64,000 nucleotides of DNA from Amycolatopsis sp. NBC_01488 (GCF_036227105.1 NZ_CP109434.1:8156501-8220500), one strand, 5' to 3'. Shown: positions 7,473 to 16,409, counted from the first letter of the stretch. Numbers and translations: made by a program. The notes: generated from the sequence alone by a model not told the origin.

Positions 7473-9725
7473 TCATTCTTCGCGCAAATTCTCCAGGCTC
7501 GTGGTCCGCCACAACGCCGGCAGGGTCAACGCGGTCACGAGCAGCACTGCCGCGACGGCGGTCACCGTCAGAAGGGCGATCGACGGCACGTCGGCCGCCA
7601 TCGGGCGGTGCACCACGAACGTGAGCACCAGCCAGTCGAGGGCGAGCCCGGCGGGCACGGCGACGAGCACCGCCACCGCCACCGGAATGGCCAGCTGCCA
7701 CACCAGGGACCGGGCGAGGACGCCGCGCCCGACGCCGTTCGCCGTCAGCGTCGCGAGACTGCGCCGGCGTTCGCGCAGCTGCTCCCACGCGGCGACCAGC
7801 AGGCTGCCCGCGACGAACAGCAGCACCAGCACCGAACCGACCGACAGCACGTGCGTGATCAGGGCGTACGTCCCGTCCCGCCCGGTCGCCAGCGAGTCGA
7901 CGGATCCGTTCCACCCCACCACGTTCCGGACGCGCTCCACCTGGTCGGCGTCGGCGGCGGGCAGGGTCGCGTTCACGGTCAGCCCGGCACCCGACGCCGA
8001 CGCCAGCGCGGCCGGGGTGACGACCAGCTCAGCCGCGTCCTCCCCGTACATCGGCACGCGGTGCACCGCCGGCACCGTCCACTGGGGAGCGTCGGCCCGG
8101 TGGGCCCGCCGGACTTCCGAGAACCACACGCGCTCCCCCGGCGCCGGCACGGAGCTGCTGCGGGTCGTCGCGGCGTAGACGTCGCCGTCGCGGCAGTCGG
8201 CGACGCCGGCTTCGGCCCGCAGCTTCGGGCAGCTCGCGACGACGAACGACGTGCGTTCCCCGGACGCGGTCTCGATCAGGGACCCGGTCCGCACCGGCAC
8301 GCCGGCCAGCCCGGGCAGCGCGTGGAGGGCGGCGGTGAACGCCTCGCCGTCGGCGACGCTCGTGGCGTAGTAGGTCGCGAGCACCCGGATGTCCCGCGGC
8401 GCGGGGAGCTCGCTCTCGGTGCGGGCGTAGACCCCTTGCAGCGCGATGGATCCGGCCAGCACCACGGCGATGCCGCTGACCAGGCGGGCCGCCGTGGCGC
8501 TGTCCAGCTGGAGGCGGCGGACGGCCAGCAGCCACGCGGGCGAGCCACCGCCGAGCAGGCCCGCGACCCGCTCGACCACCCACGGCAACAGGAGCGGCAC
8601 GGCGGTGAGGACGAACACCACGCCGGCGATCACGGCGGGGTTGCCGGCCCGGTAAGTCTCGGCGCCCGCGGACCCGGTCACCAGCAGCGCCCCGCCCGCG
8701 ACCGCGGGAAGCAGGCGCCAGCCCAGTTTCCGCCGGGTCCGCGTGCCCCGCCGCTCGACGCCCAGCGGCTCGATGACGACCTGCCGCAGCGCGAACACGG
8801 CCGCCGCGCACGCCAGCACCGGCAGCGCCAGCAGGGCCGGGACGCCGAGCCGCCAGTCCGGGACGACGTCGGTGCCGAAGAGGCCGCCGCGGAAGGCGTC
8901 CACGGTGATCGCCGGGACGAGCACGCGGATGAGCTGGAACAGCGCGACGCCGGCGAGCATTCCGGCGAGCGAGCCGAGCAGCGCCTCGCCGGCCGCGATC
9001 CGGTGCACCTGGCCGCGGTCCGCGCCGGCCAGCCGCAGTGCCGCGAGCCGCCGGTCCCGGGCCGCCGCGGCGAGCCGGGTGCTGGTGACGACGAAGACGA
9101 ACACCGGCACCAGGCAGGTCGTCGCACCCACCACGACCAGCAGCAGTTCGAGCGAGGTCAGGTCGCGGCGGGAGGTCCCGGCCCCGAACCGGCTCACCAG
9201 GGAGACGTCCGGCTGCCGCGCGACGGTGTCGGAGCCGACGTAGAAGTACAGCTCGTTCGGGCCGGTCAGCCCGGCGGACCCGATCGTCCCGATCACCCGG
9301 TGCGGGAACCGCGGGCGCAGCAGCTCGCCTTCGGGCGACCGCAGGAGCTCCGCCAGCGCCGGGGAAAGCACCGCCTCCCCCGGCCCCGGCAGCCGGTCCA
9401 CGCCCGGCGCGGCGGGCGGCCGCGGCCCGGTGGGCTGCACGAGGTAGCCCTGCAGGCCGCGACCGCGGAACTCGTCGTGCCGGCCGGCCACCTGGATCGG
9501 GTCGACGCCGCCGACGGCCGCGCCCTCGACGAGGACGCGCGCGGCGGCCCGGTCGTCGCGGGCGCCGAGCAGGTTCGGCACCGACGTCGCGGTGAGCAGG
9601 ACGGCGACGCCGAGGCCGACGCCGACCGCCGTCAGCGTGAGCCGCACGAGGGCGGTGCGCGCTCCGCCGCCGCCCAGCGCGAGGCGCATCCCCAGCGCGA
9701 GATCGGTGGCCCAGCGCCGGATCAC
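7473..9725 (-). CDS. ABC transporter permease, FtsX/MacB type
   Basis: A 750-residue membrane protein with two FtsX-like permease halves. There is an N-terminal TM helix (about residues 28-48) with a long extracytoplasmic domain. A first TM cluster follows (LLLVVVGATTCLVPVFVFVV onward, residues about 185-345), then a second extracytoplasmic stretch. A last cluster at the C-terminus (VLSVGSVLVLLFVAGSLLVA and following) ends in LPALWRTTSLENLREE. Such transporters usually move lipids, peptides or drugs out of the membrane, or are mechanotransmissive. Its GTG start overlaps the ATPase stop (GTGA), and the PadR regulator is the first gene of the same operon. Confidence 0.82.
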   Translation of the reverse strand: MIRRWATDLALGMRLALGGGGARTALVRLTLTAVGVGLGVAVLLTATSVPNLLGARDDRAAARVLVEGAAVGGVDPIQVAGRHDEFRGRGLQGYLVQPTGPRPPAAPGVDRLPGPGEAVLSPALAELLRSPEGELLRPRFPHRVIGTIGSAGLTGPNELYFYVGSDTVARQPDVSLVSRFGAGTSRRDLTSLELLLVVVGATTCLVPVFVFVVTSTRLAAAARDRRLAALRLAGADRGQVHRIAAGEALLGSLAGMLAGVALFQLIRVLVPAITVDAFRGGLFGTDVVPDWRLGVPALLALPVLACAAAVFALRQVVIEPLGVERRGTRTRRKLGWRLLPAVAGGALLVTGSAGAETYRAGNPAVIAGVVFVLTAVPLLLPWVVERVAGLLGGGSPAWLLAVRRLQLDSATAARLVSGIAVVLAGSIALQGVYARTESELPAPRDIRVLATYYATSVADGEAFTAALHALPGLAGVPVRTGSLIETASGERTSFVVASCPKLRAEAGVADCRDGDVYAATTRSSSVPAPGERVWFSEVRRAHRADAPQWTVPAVHRVPMYGEDAAELVVTPAALASASGAGLTVNATLPAADADQVERVRNVVGWNGSVDSLATGRDGTYALITHVLSVGSVLVLLFVAGSLLVAAWEQLRERRRSLATLTANGVGRGVLARSLVWQLAIPVAVAVLVAVPAGLALDWLVLTFVVHRPMAADVPSIALLTVTAVAAVLLVTALTLPALWRTTSLENLREE

Positions 9726-10405
9726 CGGATCACCTCGAGCTCGCGCGTCCGGCCGTCGCGCACGACGACCTCGCGGTCGGAGTACGCGGCGACGCGCGGC
9801 TCGTGCGTGACGAGGACGACCGCCGCGTCCCGCTCACGCGCCGCGGTGGTCAGCAGCTGCATCACCTGCTCGCCGTTGAGCGAGTCCAGCGCACCCGTCG
9901 GCTCGTCGGCGAAGACGACGCGCGGGCCCGTCACGAGCGCGCGAGCCACCGCCACGCGCTGGCCCTGCCCGCCGGACACCTCGCCCGGCCGCTTGCCCGC
10001 CACGTCCGCGAGGTCGAGCTCGCCCAGCATCTCCCGGGCGCGCCGCGCCGCCACGCGGCCGCGCTCGCCGTTCAGCCGCAGCGGCAGAGCCACGTTCTCC
10101 AGGCAGGTCAGCTCGGGGACGAGCCGGCCGAACTGGAAGACGAACCCGAAGTCGGTGCGGCGCAACGCCGAGCGCACGCGGTCGGACAGCAGCGCGAGGT
10201 CGGCGCCCTGGTAGCGGACCGTGCCCTGGTCGGGCCGGACGATCCCGGCGAGGCAGTGCAGGAGCGTCGACTTGCCGGCCCCGGACGGGCCCATCAGGGC
10301 CACCACCTCGCCCGCGCGCACCCGCAGGCTCGCCGACGTCAGCGCGTCCGTCGGCCCGTACGCCTTCCGCACCTCCGCGGCCTCCAGCAGGACGTCGGTG
10401 CTCAC
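9722..10405 (-). CDS. ABC transporter ATP-binding protein (LolD/MacB group)
   Basis: A 227-residue ATPase that would energise the FtsX-type permease encoded next. Walker A is GPSGAGKST (about residues 39-47), the Q-loop is VFQFGRLVPELT, the signature is VSGGQGQRVAVARAL, Walker B is VVFADEPTGALDS, and the H-loop is VLVTHEPRVA. The signature has QGQR where QQQR is common, which should be functional. The GTG start overlaps the padR stop by 4 bp, and its own stop overlaps the permease start, so the three genes are one tightly coupled unit. Confidence 0.88.
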   Translation of the reverse strand: MSTDVLLEAAEVRKAYGPTDALTSASLRVRAGEVVALMGPSGAGKSTLLHCLAGIVRPDQGTVRYQGADLALLSDRVRSALRRTDFGFVFQFGRLVPELTCLENVALPLRLNGERGRVAARRAREMLGELDLADVAGKRPGEVSGGQGQRVAVARALVTGPRVVFADEPTGALDSLNGEQVMQLLTTAARERDAAVVLVTHEPRVAAYSDREVVVRDGRTRELEVIR

Positions 10406-10923
10406 GCGATCTCCTTCGCCAGCTGGTCGAGCCGGGCCGCGGTCAGCTCCAGCCAGCGGAGGTCGGCCTCCAGGTGGAACAGCGCGTGGTCGCAGACGAG
10501 CTGGTCGACGAGGTCGCCGCGGGTCTTGCGGCGGGTCAGCTCGCGCATGGCGTCGAGGTGGGCCGTGCGCTGGACGTCGAGGACGTCGGCGGCCGGGCGG
10601 CCGGAGAGCAGGGCGAGCACGACCTTGGTGTAGAGCGTGTTCTGCAGGTACGCCTCCGGCTTTTCCGGGGTCGCCAGCCAGGTGCCGACGTCGGCGACCC
10701 CGGCCTCGGTGATCGCGTACCGCTTCCGCTCGGGGCCGCCGCCGGCCTCGATCCCGTCGGCCTCGACGAGCCCCTGCTTCAGCAGCCGGGCCAGCGTCGA
10801 ATAGACCTGGCCGTAGTGGACGCGGCGGTCGTGCCCGAACCGGTCGTCGTAGGCGCGTTTCAGGTCGTAGCCGTGGCGTGGCCCGTTCTCCAGCAACCCG
10901 AGCAGGGTGTGTCCGATCGACAT
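10402..10923 (-). CDS. PadR family transcriptional regulator of the ABC operon
   Basis: A 173-residue repressor with the PadR winged-helix domain at residues 1-85 (MSIGHTLLGLLENGPRHGY, the VHYGQVYSTLARLLKQGLVE helix and the KRYAITEAG wing). A C-terminal helical dimerisation domain of the Vir type follows (residues 95-173). It is the first gene of the operon with the ATPase and permease, and a dyad lies about 20 bp upstream of its ATG. It therefore probably represses its own operon and responds to an exported toxic or lipid-like compound. Confidence 0.85.
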   Translation of the reverse strand: MSIGHTLLGLLENGPRHGYDLKRAYDDRFGHDRRVHYGQVYSTLARLLKQGLVEADGIEAGGGPERKRYAITEAGVADVGTWLATPEKPEAYLQNTLYTKVVLALLSGRPAADVLDVQRTAHLDAMRELTRRKTRGDLVDQLVCDHALFHLEADLRWLELTAARLDQLAKEIA

Positions 10924-10942
10924 GCGGCGGACTCTACACGGT

Positions 10943-10965
10943 GTGTATAGCCGGGGTTTATACAC
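10943..10965. promoter_or_regulatory. Dyad operator upstream of the padR-ABC operon
   Basis: GTGTATA (10943-10949) and TATACAC (10959-10965) form an inverted repeat with a 9-bp spacer, in an AT-rich island unlike its surroundings. The size and spacing suit a PadR dimer, and the site lies where the minus-strand promoter should be. Confidence 0.55.
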
Positions 10966-10979
10966 CCCGTTCATAGTGA

Positions 10980-11825
10980 TCAGCCGAGGATCGCCCGCAG
11001 CGGTGTCGCGGGCCGGCCGAGCAGGTCTTCGAGGTCGGAGCCGGTGGTGGCGAACTCGCCCCGGCGGGCGGCGCGGAACATGCCGAGCAGCATCGCCGCC
11101 TGGCCTTCCGGCACGCCGTGCGCGGTCAGGCCGGCCACCCACTCGTCGTCGTCGGCGACGACGCGCCGGATCGTGCGCCCGGTGCTCCCGCTGAGCAGTC
11201 CCGCGACGTCCTCGAGGTCGAGCGCGACCGGCGCGGTCAGCGGCGGCGTCGGTCCGTCGAAGCGGCCCTCGTCGGCGAGGACGACCGCCGCGGCCTCGGC
11301 GAGGTCGGCGTGCGCGGTCCACGACACCGGCCCGTCGGCCGGCGCGACCAGCTCGCCGGTTTCCCGCGCCTGCCCGAGCAGCAGCGGGACAGTGGCGGCG
11401 TAGAAGCCGTTGCGCAGCGCGGTGAACGCCGGGCCGGCCGCCGCCAGGTGCCGCTCGGCCGCGGCGTGGTCGGACATCGGCGCGAAGAGCGAGTCGCCGG
11501 CCGCGGCCTGGTGGCTCGTGTACAGCACGCGCTTGGCGCCGGCGTCACGCGCGGCGTCGATCGCCGCGGCATGGTGCCGCCGCGCCTCCTCGCCCGTTTC
11601 GTCGGTGGAGACGACGAGGACCTGCGTCGCCCCCTCGAACGCCGACGCGAGCGAGTCCGGGTCGGCGAAGTCCCCGCGCCGCACGCGCACCCCGCGCTCG
11701 GCGAGGCCGGTCGCCCGCCCCGGCTCGCGGACGCTGACCCCGACCTGCTCGGCCGGGACGCGCCGCAGCAGCCGTTCGACGACCTGGGAGCCGAGCTTGC
11801 CGCTTCCGCCGGTGATCACGATCAT
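10980..11825 (-). CDS. NmrA-like NAD(P)H-binding oxidoreductase (QorB-like SDR)
   Basis: A 281-residue atypical short-chain dehydrogenase. The Rossmann dinucleotide motif is at the N-terminus (MIVITGGSGKLGSQVVERLL). Further landmarks are a D in GDFADPDS, a TSHQAA segment in place of the usual Ser-Tyr, and a C-terminal part with DDEWVAGLTAHGVPEGQA, which is typical of QorB/NmrA proteins that sense or reduce quinones with NADPH. It diverges from a TetR regulator across a 79-bp gap with a strong dyad, so it is probably the regulator's target. It could be a redox sensor rather than an enzyme. Confidence 0.8.
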   Translation of the reverse strand: MIVITGGSGKLGSQVVERLLRRVPAEQVGVSVREPGRATGLAERGVRVRRGDFADPDSLASAFEGATQVLVVSTDETGEEARRHHAAAIDAARDAGAKRVLYTSHQAAAGDSLFAPMSDHAAAERHLAAAGPAFTALRNGFYAATVPLLLGQARETGELVAPADGPVSWTAHADLAEAAAVVLADEGRFDGPTPPLTAPVALDLEDVAGLLSGSTGRTIRRVVADDDEWVAGLTAHGVPEGQAAMLLGMFRAARRGEFATTGSDLEDLLGRPATPLRAILG

Positions 11826-11839
11826 GGTGGATCCTCTCG

Positions 11840-11871
11840 GTGCTTAACGTCGATATTAACCACGTTAGCAC
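11840..11871. promoter_or_regulatory. Dyad operator between the NmrA-like gene and TetR
   Basis: GTGCTTAACGT (11840-11850) and ACGTTAGCAC (11862-11871) are an inverted repeat with one extra T in the left arm, separated by 11 bp of AT-rich DNA. Its place in the divergent intergenic region suits control of both genes by the TetR protein. Confidence 0.55.
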
Positions 11872-11904
11872 CACTGATAGCGAACATGCGTTACCATCGG
11901 AACC

Positions 11905-12540
11905 ATGGTGAAGAGCCGAAGCGAGACGCGGGCGCACATCGTCGAGACCGCCGCGCGGCTCCTCGGCGACGACGGCGCGGCCGCGCTCACCATCCGTGCG
12001 GTCGCGCAGGCCGCGGGCCTGCAGCCGCCGGCGCTCTACCGCTTCTTCGAGGACAAGGACGCGTTGCTCGACGCCGTCGCCGAGCACGTGTTCACCGCCT
12101 ACGTCGCCGGGAAGGCGGTCGCGGAGGATGGCGACCCGGTCGAGGACCTCCGCGCCGGCTGGGACGCGCACCTCGCCTTCGGCCTGGCGAACGCGGTCCT
12201 GTTCGGCCTGCTCGTGACGCCCGGCCGGACGTCACCGGCGGCCGAGGCGGGGCTGGCGGTGCTGCGCGCCCGGGTCCACCGCGTCGCGGAGACCGGCCGG
12301 CTCCGCGTCCCCGAATCCCTTGCGGTGGACCTGATCCACGCCGCCGGCACCGGCGCCGTGCTCACAGCGCTGGCCCGGGCGCCGGAACACCGGGACCCGG
12401 GCGTCGCCGACGCGCTGTTCGAAGCCGTGCTGGCCCGGATCGTCACCGGCGCGCCGGTACCGCCCGCCGCCCCGGCGGAACTGGCGAAGCTCACCGGCGC
12501 CGAGCGCGCCCTGCTCGCGGAGTGGCTGGACCGCGACTGA
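11905..12540 (+). CDS. TetR family transcriptional regulator
   Basis: A 211-residue repressor. The helix-turn-helix (residues 10-58) includes RAHIVETAARLLGDDGAAAL, AVAQAAGLQPPALYRFFEDK and LDAVAEH. The C-terminal domain belongs to the TetR_C group with an AWxxxLAFGLANAVLFGLL-like helix. It is transcribed away from the NmrA-like reductase gene, with a shared dyad in the 79-bp gap, so auto-regulation and control of the reductase are likely. The effector is unknown; quinone-like or electrophilic compounds would fit the neighbour. Confidence 0.83.
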   Translation: MVKSRSETRAHIVETAARLLGDDGAAALTIRAVAQAAGLQPPALYRFFEDKDALLDAVAEHVFTAYVAGKAVAEDGDPVEDLRAGWDAHLAFGLANAVLFGLLVTPGRTSPAAEAGLAVLRARVHRVAETGRLRVPESLAVDLIHAAGTGAVLTALARAPEHRDPGVADALFEAVLARIVTGAPVPPAAPAELAKLTGAERALLAEWLDRD

Positions 12541-12600
12541 GCCACCCGGACTCGCGGCGTGGTTGCCGGCCGCAGGACCCGGTTCCGCCGTGGGGCGGGG

Positions 12601-13932
12601 TCATCCCGTCGGCTGCTTCGTCTTCTCCGCCTTCTTCGACTCCTTGGCGGCCTGCTTCGACTCTTTCGCCGCTGCCTTCGACTCTTTGGCGGCCTGCTTC
12701 GACTCCTGCTTCGCCGCTTGCTTGTCCGTCGCGGCCGTCCCGCCGGCGCCGGTCGTCTCGGCCTGGTCCCCGGCCGCCGAGCCGGCCACGGACGACTCCG
12801 GCGTGGGCGGCACCGACGTGAGCTGCGCGTCCGACGAGGACCGCCGGTCGCCGCCGGCCGGTACGCCCGCCGCGGGCCGGGTTCCCACCGGCTGCGAGGT
12901 CGAGCCGTCGGCGCCGGTCGCCGGAGGCGCGGGCGCGATGTCGGACGTGCTCGCGCCGATCGTGACGGTCGTGACGAGCGCCGCGCTCGCGGCGGCCACC
13001 TTCGCCGCCGTGGCCCACGAAAGCGCGGAGGCCCCGGTGCTGGCGGCCGCCCCGGACGAGGCGACGGAGCCGGACGCGGTCAGCCAGTGCGTCACGACCG
13101 GGATGCCCAGGATGAGCGGGGCGACGGCGGCGGGCAGCTCCTGGTTGAGCTCCCGGAGGCCGGTGGCCAGCTTCCGGCAGTCCGGGCAGCGGTCCAGGTG
13201 GGTCGTGATCCGGTGCGCCTTGTGGTCGCCGACGCCGTCGCGCACCCAGCGGGCGAGCTGGCCGGAGACGATCCGGCAGGTGCGCCGCCGCGCCTCGGGG
13301 ACGTGCTGGTCCAGGTACGCCTGCCGCAGCCCTTCCCGGGCGCGGTAGGCCAGCGCGGCGACGCCGTTGGGCGTCATCCCGAAGTCCTCGGCGATCTTGG
13401 CCGGCGACTCGCCCTCGATCTCGGTCCGCCACAGCACCGCCCGCCACCGCTCGGGCAGGCTCGCGAACGCGCCCGCGGCGACGATGCCGTGCATCCGGCT
13501 GCCCACCGGCTCGTCGCTGCCCTCGCTCGGCAGGATGTCCGGCACCTCGGCGACCAGCGAGAGCGCGGAGTCGCGCCGGCGCCAGCTGATCAGCGTGTTC
13601 CGGATGGTGGTGAGCAGGTACGGCCGGAATTCCTCGTCCGGGCCCTCGCCCGACTGCAGGATCCGCAGCACGCGGGTGAATCCTTCGGCGATGAGGTCGT
13701 CCCGCTCCGCCTCGCCCGACGCGATCGTGGCCGCCACCCGGCGGGCCGCGACCAGGTGCCGGTCGTAGAGCTGGCCGTACGCGTCGTTGTCCCCGCCGCG
13801 CACCGCCTGGATCAAGACCGCGTCACTCGGGACGTCCGCCGTCCCGGCCACCGCCGGTGCCACCTCGGTCACCCACACCCCCTTGCCCGTGCGCTTGCAC
13901 GTGCACAACGTTCCGCGATAGTCGTCCACCAC
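12601..13932 (-). CDS. ECF sigma factor fused to a zinc-finger and membrane anchor tail
   Basis: A 443-residue protein. Residues about 35-110 form sigma region 2 (AYGQLYDRHLVAARRVAA, ERDDLIAEGFTRVLRIL) and residues 155-205 form region 4 (LPERWRAVLWRTEIEGESPA, GMTPNGVAALAYRAREGLR). An anti-sigma-like zinc-finger domain follows (CRIVSGQLARWV, HKAHRITTHLDRCPDCRKL). Hydrophobic stretches come next (PLILGIPVVTHWL, AKVAAASAALVTTVTIGA), then a Pro/Ser/Thr-rich linker and a Lys/Glu tail with repeated KESKQAA units. The fusion suggests a sigma factor held at the membrane by its own anti-sigma-like domain, as known for some actinobacterial ECF groups. No separate anti-sigma gene is adjacent. Confidence 0.82.
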   Translation of the reverse strand: MVDDYRGTLCTCKRTGKGVWVTEVAPAVAGTADVPSDAVLIQAVRGGDNDAYGQLYDRHLVAARRVAATIASGEAERDDLIAEGFTRVLRILQSGEGPDEEFRPYLLTTIRNTLISWRRRDSALSLVAEVPDILPSEGSDEPVGSRMHGIVAAGAFASLPERWRAVLWRTEIEGESPAKIAEDFGMTPNGVAALAYRAREGLRQAYLDQHVPEARRRTCRIVSGQLARWVRDGVGDHKAHRITTHLDRCPDCRKLATGLRELNQELPAAVAPLILGIPVVTHWLTASGSVASSGAAASTGASALSWATAAKVAAASAALVTTVTIGASTSDIAPAPPATGADGSTSQPVGTRPAAGVPAGGDRRSSSDAQLTSVPPTPESSVAGSAAGDQAETTGAGGTAATDKQAAKQESKQAAKESKAAAKESKQAAKESKKAEKTKQPTG

Positions 13933-14293
13933 GAGGCCCGGCGCAAGGTTTCGGCCGCGAAAGCCCCGTTTCTTCCGCGGTGAGTATCCCGGACCCGCGT
14001 CTTGTCAGGCGACTGAGCACTCCGGCGCGGTTTCCGCCCGCGCCGTCGGCCGGTCGTTGCCCCGGCGCGACCGGCCGGGTAGCGACGAAGGGCGGTGGCG
14101 ACCGCGCCCGTGTCCGATGTGGACAGTGTGCGCCGCGGCGCCGTGGACCTCGGCTCCGACACGCTCTCCTACGACGTGTTTTCGCAGGCAGCGCAAGCGG
14201 TCCGGACGCATGACCGCTGCGCCGATCGGCGTCTTGTGGCGCGGCCGCCCGGCCGGGACAGTGGGTGCACGACCGGTACTCAGGGGGGAAACC
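13933..14293. other. 361-bp intergenic region with a possible short coding trace
   Basis: This stretch separates the sigma factor and exported-protein genes. The plus-strand frame from GTG 14095 to about 14240 has GC-rich third positions and reads DVDSVRRGAVDLGSDTLSYD. It runs on without a stop into the next gene in another frame, so it is not a convincing gene. One copy of the TGTGGACAG 9-mer lies at 14118-14126. A Shine-Dalgarno GGGGGGAA precedes the next ATG. Confidence 0.35.
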
Positions 14294-14710
14294 ATGACCA
14301 TCGGACATCGGTTCGGCGCGCTCGCGGCCGCCACGGCGGGACTGCTCGCCACCACCTCGCTCGTCACGGGCACCGCGGCGAACGCGGAAGGAACGGCCTG
14401 CTACACCACCGCCCCGGTGCAGCTCGCGGCCGCCGGGGCGTGGTCCTACGCTTTCCGGGTCCAGTGGTGCGCGCACGGGCCGGCGATCCTCGCCATCTCG
14501 CTGTCGGCCGACCACCAGGTGCTCGACCCGGCGTGCACCTGGCTGGGCACCGTCGAGCAGTCGGTGACGAAGACGCCGGACGGGGTGTCCCGCGTCGCGT
14601 ACAACCGGAGCGCGGTCTCCTGCCCGGCCGGCGTCGCGCAGCCGTGGGCGACCGTCACCGTGAGCCCGGAGAACGTCTACACGGTGGACGCCACCGGCAT
14701 CGACCACTGA
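14294..14710 (+). CDS. Small secreted protein
   Basis: A 138-residue exported protein with a signal peptide (ALAAATAGLLATTSLVTGTA, cleavage near ANA-EGT). Four cysteines (ACYTTA, WCAHG, ACTWLG, SCPAGV) probably make two disulfides, and the remainder looks beta-rich. Similar proteins of about 130 residues are common exported hypotheticals in Pseudonocardiaceae. No enzymatic motif is visible. A strong G-rich Shine-Dalgarno sequence lies 6 bp before the ATG. Confidence 0.68.
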   Translation: MTIGHRFGALAAATAGLLATTSLVTGTAANAEGTACYTTAPVQLAAAGAWSYAFRVQWCAHGPAILAISLSADHQVLDPACTWLGTVEQSVTKTPDGVSRVAYNRSAVSCPAGVAQPWATVTVSPENVYTVDATGIDH

Positions 14711-14771
14711 AACCTGTTCCTCCGGGCTTCACCACGGCCCAGCCCTTGCGTCACCGCGGCCCAGGGCATAG

Positions 14772-14791
14772 AACAGTAACGTGTTCTAGTT
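14772..14791. promoter_or_regulatory. KstR-like operator before the FadD8-like gene
   Basis: AACAGTAACGTGTTCTAGTT contains AACnnGTTnnA, matching all but one position of the KstR consensus TnnAACnnGTTnnA. It differs at only two of 20 positions from the site at 53761-53780. It ends 22 bp before the ATG at 14814, in a position to block transcription. Confidence 0.6.
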
Positions 14792-14813
14792 CGACGCCGT
14801 GGAAGGGACCGGG

Positions 14814-16409
14814 ATGGACGAGCAGGCGATGCGGTATCCGAACCACCTCGGGCATCTGGTCGTCTCCGCCCTGAAGCGCCACCGGGACGCGCCGGTGATG
14901 GTGCTGGGCGAGACCACGATGACCGGCGGCGCGACGGCCGAGCAGGTCAGCCAGTACGCCCAGGCCTTCGAGGAGCTCGGCGCCGGCACGGGCGCGGCGG
15001 TGGCGCTGCTGTCGCTGAACCGCCCCGAGGTCCTGCTGATCATCGCGGCCGGCCAGCTGCAGGGGTCGCGGCGGACGGCGCTGCACCCGCTGGGCTCGCT
15101 CGACGACCACGCCTACATCCTCGGCGACGCCGGCATCACCACGCTGATCATCGACCCGGTGCCGATGTTCGTCGAGCGCGCGCTCGGCCTGCTCGACAAG
15201 GTGCCGGGGCTGACCCAGGTGCTCACCATCGGGCCGGTGCCCGAGCCGCTCGCCCACGTCGGCACGGACCTCACCGCGACCGCCGCCAAGTTCGAGCCGG
15301 GCCCGCTGAAGCCCGCCGTTCTGCCGCCGGACCAGGTCGTCTCGATCACCTACACCGGCGGGACGACCGGCAAGCCCAAGGGCGTCATGGGCACCGCGCA
15401 GGCGATGGCGACGATGACGCAGATCCAGCTCGCCGAGTGGGAGTGGCCCGAAGCGCCGAAGTTCCTCATCTGCACGCCGCTTTCCCACGCGGGCGCGGCG
15501 TTCTTCGCGCCGACGCTGCTGAAGGGCGGCTCACTGGTCGTCGTGCCGAAGTTCGACCCCGCCGACGTCCTGCGGATCATCGAGGAGGAGCGGATCACGG
15601 CGACCATGCTGGTGCCGACGATGCTCTACGCCCTGATGGATCACCCCGACTCGCGCACGCGCGACCTGTCGTCGCTGCAGACGGTGTACTACGGCGCGGC
15701 GTCGATCAACCCGGTCCGGCTGCGCGAGGCGATCGACCGGTTCGGCCCGATCTTCGCGCAGTACTACGGCCAGTCCGAGGCGCCGATGGCGATCAGCTAC
15801 CTCGCCAAGGGCGATCACGACGACGCGCGGCTGTCGTCGTGCGGCCGCCCGTCGGCGTTCCTGCGCACGGCACTGCTCGACACCGACGGCAATCCGGTCG
15901 CCCCCGGCGAACCGGGCGAGATCTGCGTGGCGGGCCCGCTGCTGGCGGCCGGCTACTGGAACCTGCCCGAGGTGACGGCGGAGACGTTCCGCGACGGCTG
16001 GCTCCACACCGGCGACGTTGCCCGCGAGGACGAGGACGGCTTCTGGTTCATCGTCGACCGGGTGAAGGACATGATCGTCACCGGCGGCTTCAACGTGTTC
16101 CCCCGCGAGGTGGAGGACGTGGTGGCCGAGCACCCGGCGATCGCGCAGGTCGGCGTAATCGGCACCCCGGACGAGAAGTGGGGCGAAGCGGTGACGGCCG
16201 TGGTGGTGCTGCGGTCCGACGCGGCCTCTGACGACGCCGCGATCGAGAAGCTGACCGGCGAGATCCAGGCGGCGGTGCGCGAGCGGAAGGGCCCGGTGCA
16301 CGTGCCCAAGCAGGTGATCGTCGCGGCATCCTTGCCGATGACCGGGCTGGGCAAGCCGGACAAGAAGGCATTGCGCGCCCAGTACGAGCCCCGGCGCGCG
16401 AGCGTGTAG
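14814..16409 (+). CDS. fadD8: Fatty-acyl-CoA synthetase, FadD8-like
   Basis: A 531-residue AMP-forming acyl-CoA ligase that activates a carboxylic acid (fatty acid or sterol-derived acid) to its CoA thioester. The P-loop motif is YTGGTTGKPKGVMG (about residue 180). The A5-type motif is YYGQSEAP, and the adenylate-binding segment is DGWLHTGDVAREDEDGFWFI. Then come VDRVKDMIVTGGFNVFPREVE and the catalytic lysine region GLGKPDKKALR. By memory the whole chain matches mycobacterial FadD8 closely. I chose the ATG at 14814 over GTG 14799 because GGAAGGGA precedes it. A KstR-like operator lies just upstream, which suggests induction by sterol or lipid catabolites. Confidence 0.82.
   Translation: MDEQAMRYPNHLGHLVVSALKRHRDAPVMVLGETTMTGGATAEQVSQYAQAFEELGAGTGAAVALLSLNRPEVLLIIAAGQLQGSRRTALHPLGSLDDHAYILGDAGITTLIIDPVPMFVERALGLLDKVPGLTQVLTIGPVPEPLAHVGTDLTATAAKFEPGPLKPAVLPPDQVVSITYTGGTTGKPKGVMGTAQAMATMTQIQLAEWEWPEAPKFLICTPLSHAGAAFFAPTLLKGGSLVVVPKFDPADVLRIIEEERITATMLVPTMLYALMDHPDSRTRDLSSLQTVYYGAASINPVRLREAIDRFGPIFAQYYGQSEAPMAISYLAKGDHDDARLSSCGRPSAFLRTALLDTDGNPVAPGEPGEICVAGPLLAAGYWNLPEVTAETFRDGWLHTGDVAREDEDGFWFIVDRVKDMIVTGGFNVFPREVEDVVAEHPAIAQVGVIGTPDEKWGEAVTAVVVLRSDAASDDAAIEKLTGEIQAAVRERKGPVHVPKQVIVAASLPMTGLGKPDKKALRAQYEPRRASV

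Noticed and set aside
7320..10214. 964-codon plus-strand frame opposite the ABC operon
   Set aside because: Composition is a mirror of the real minus-strand permease and ATPase genes, which carry clear family motifs.
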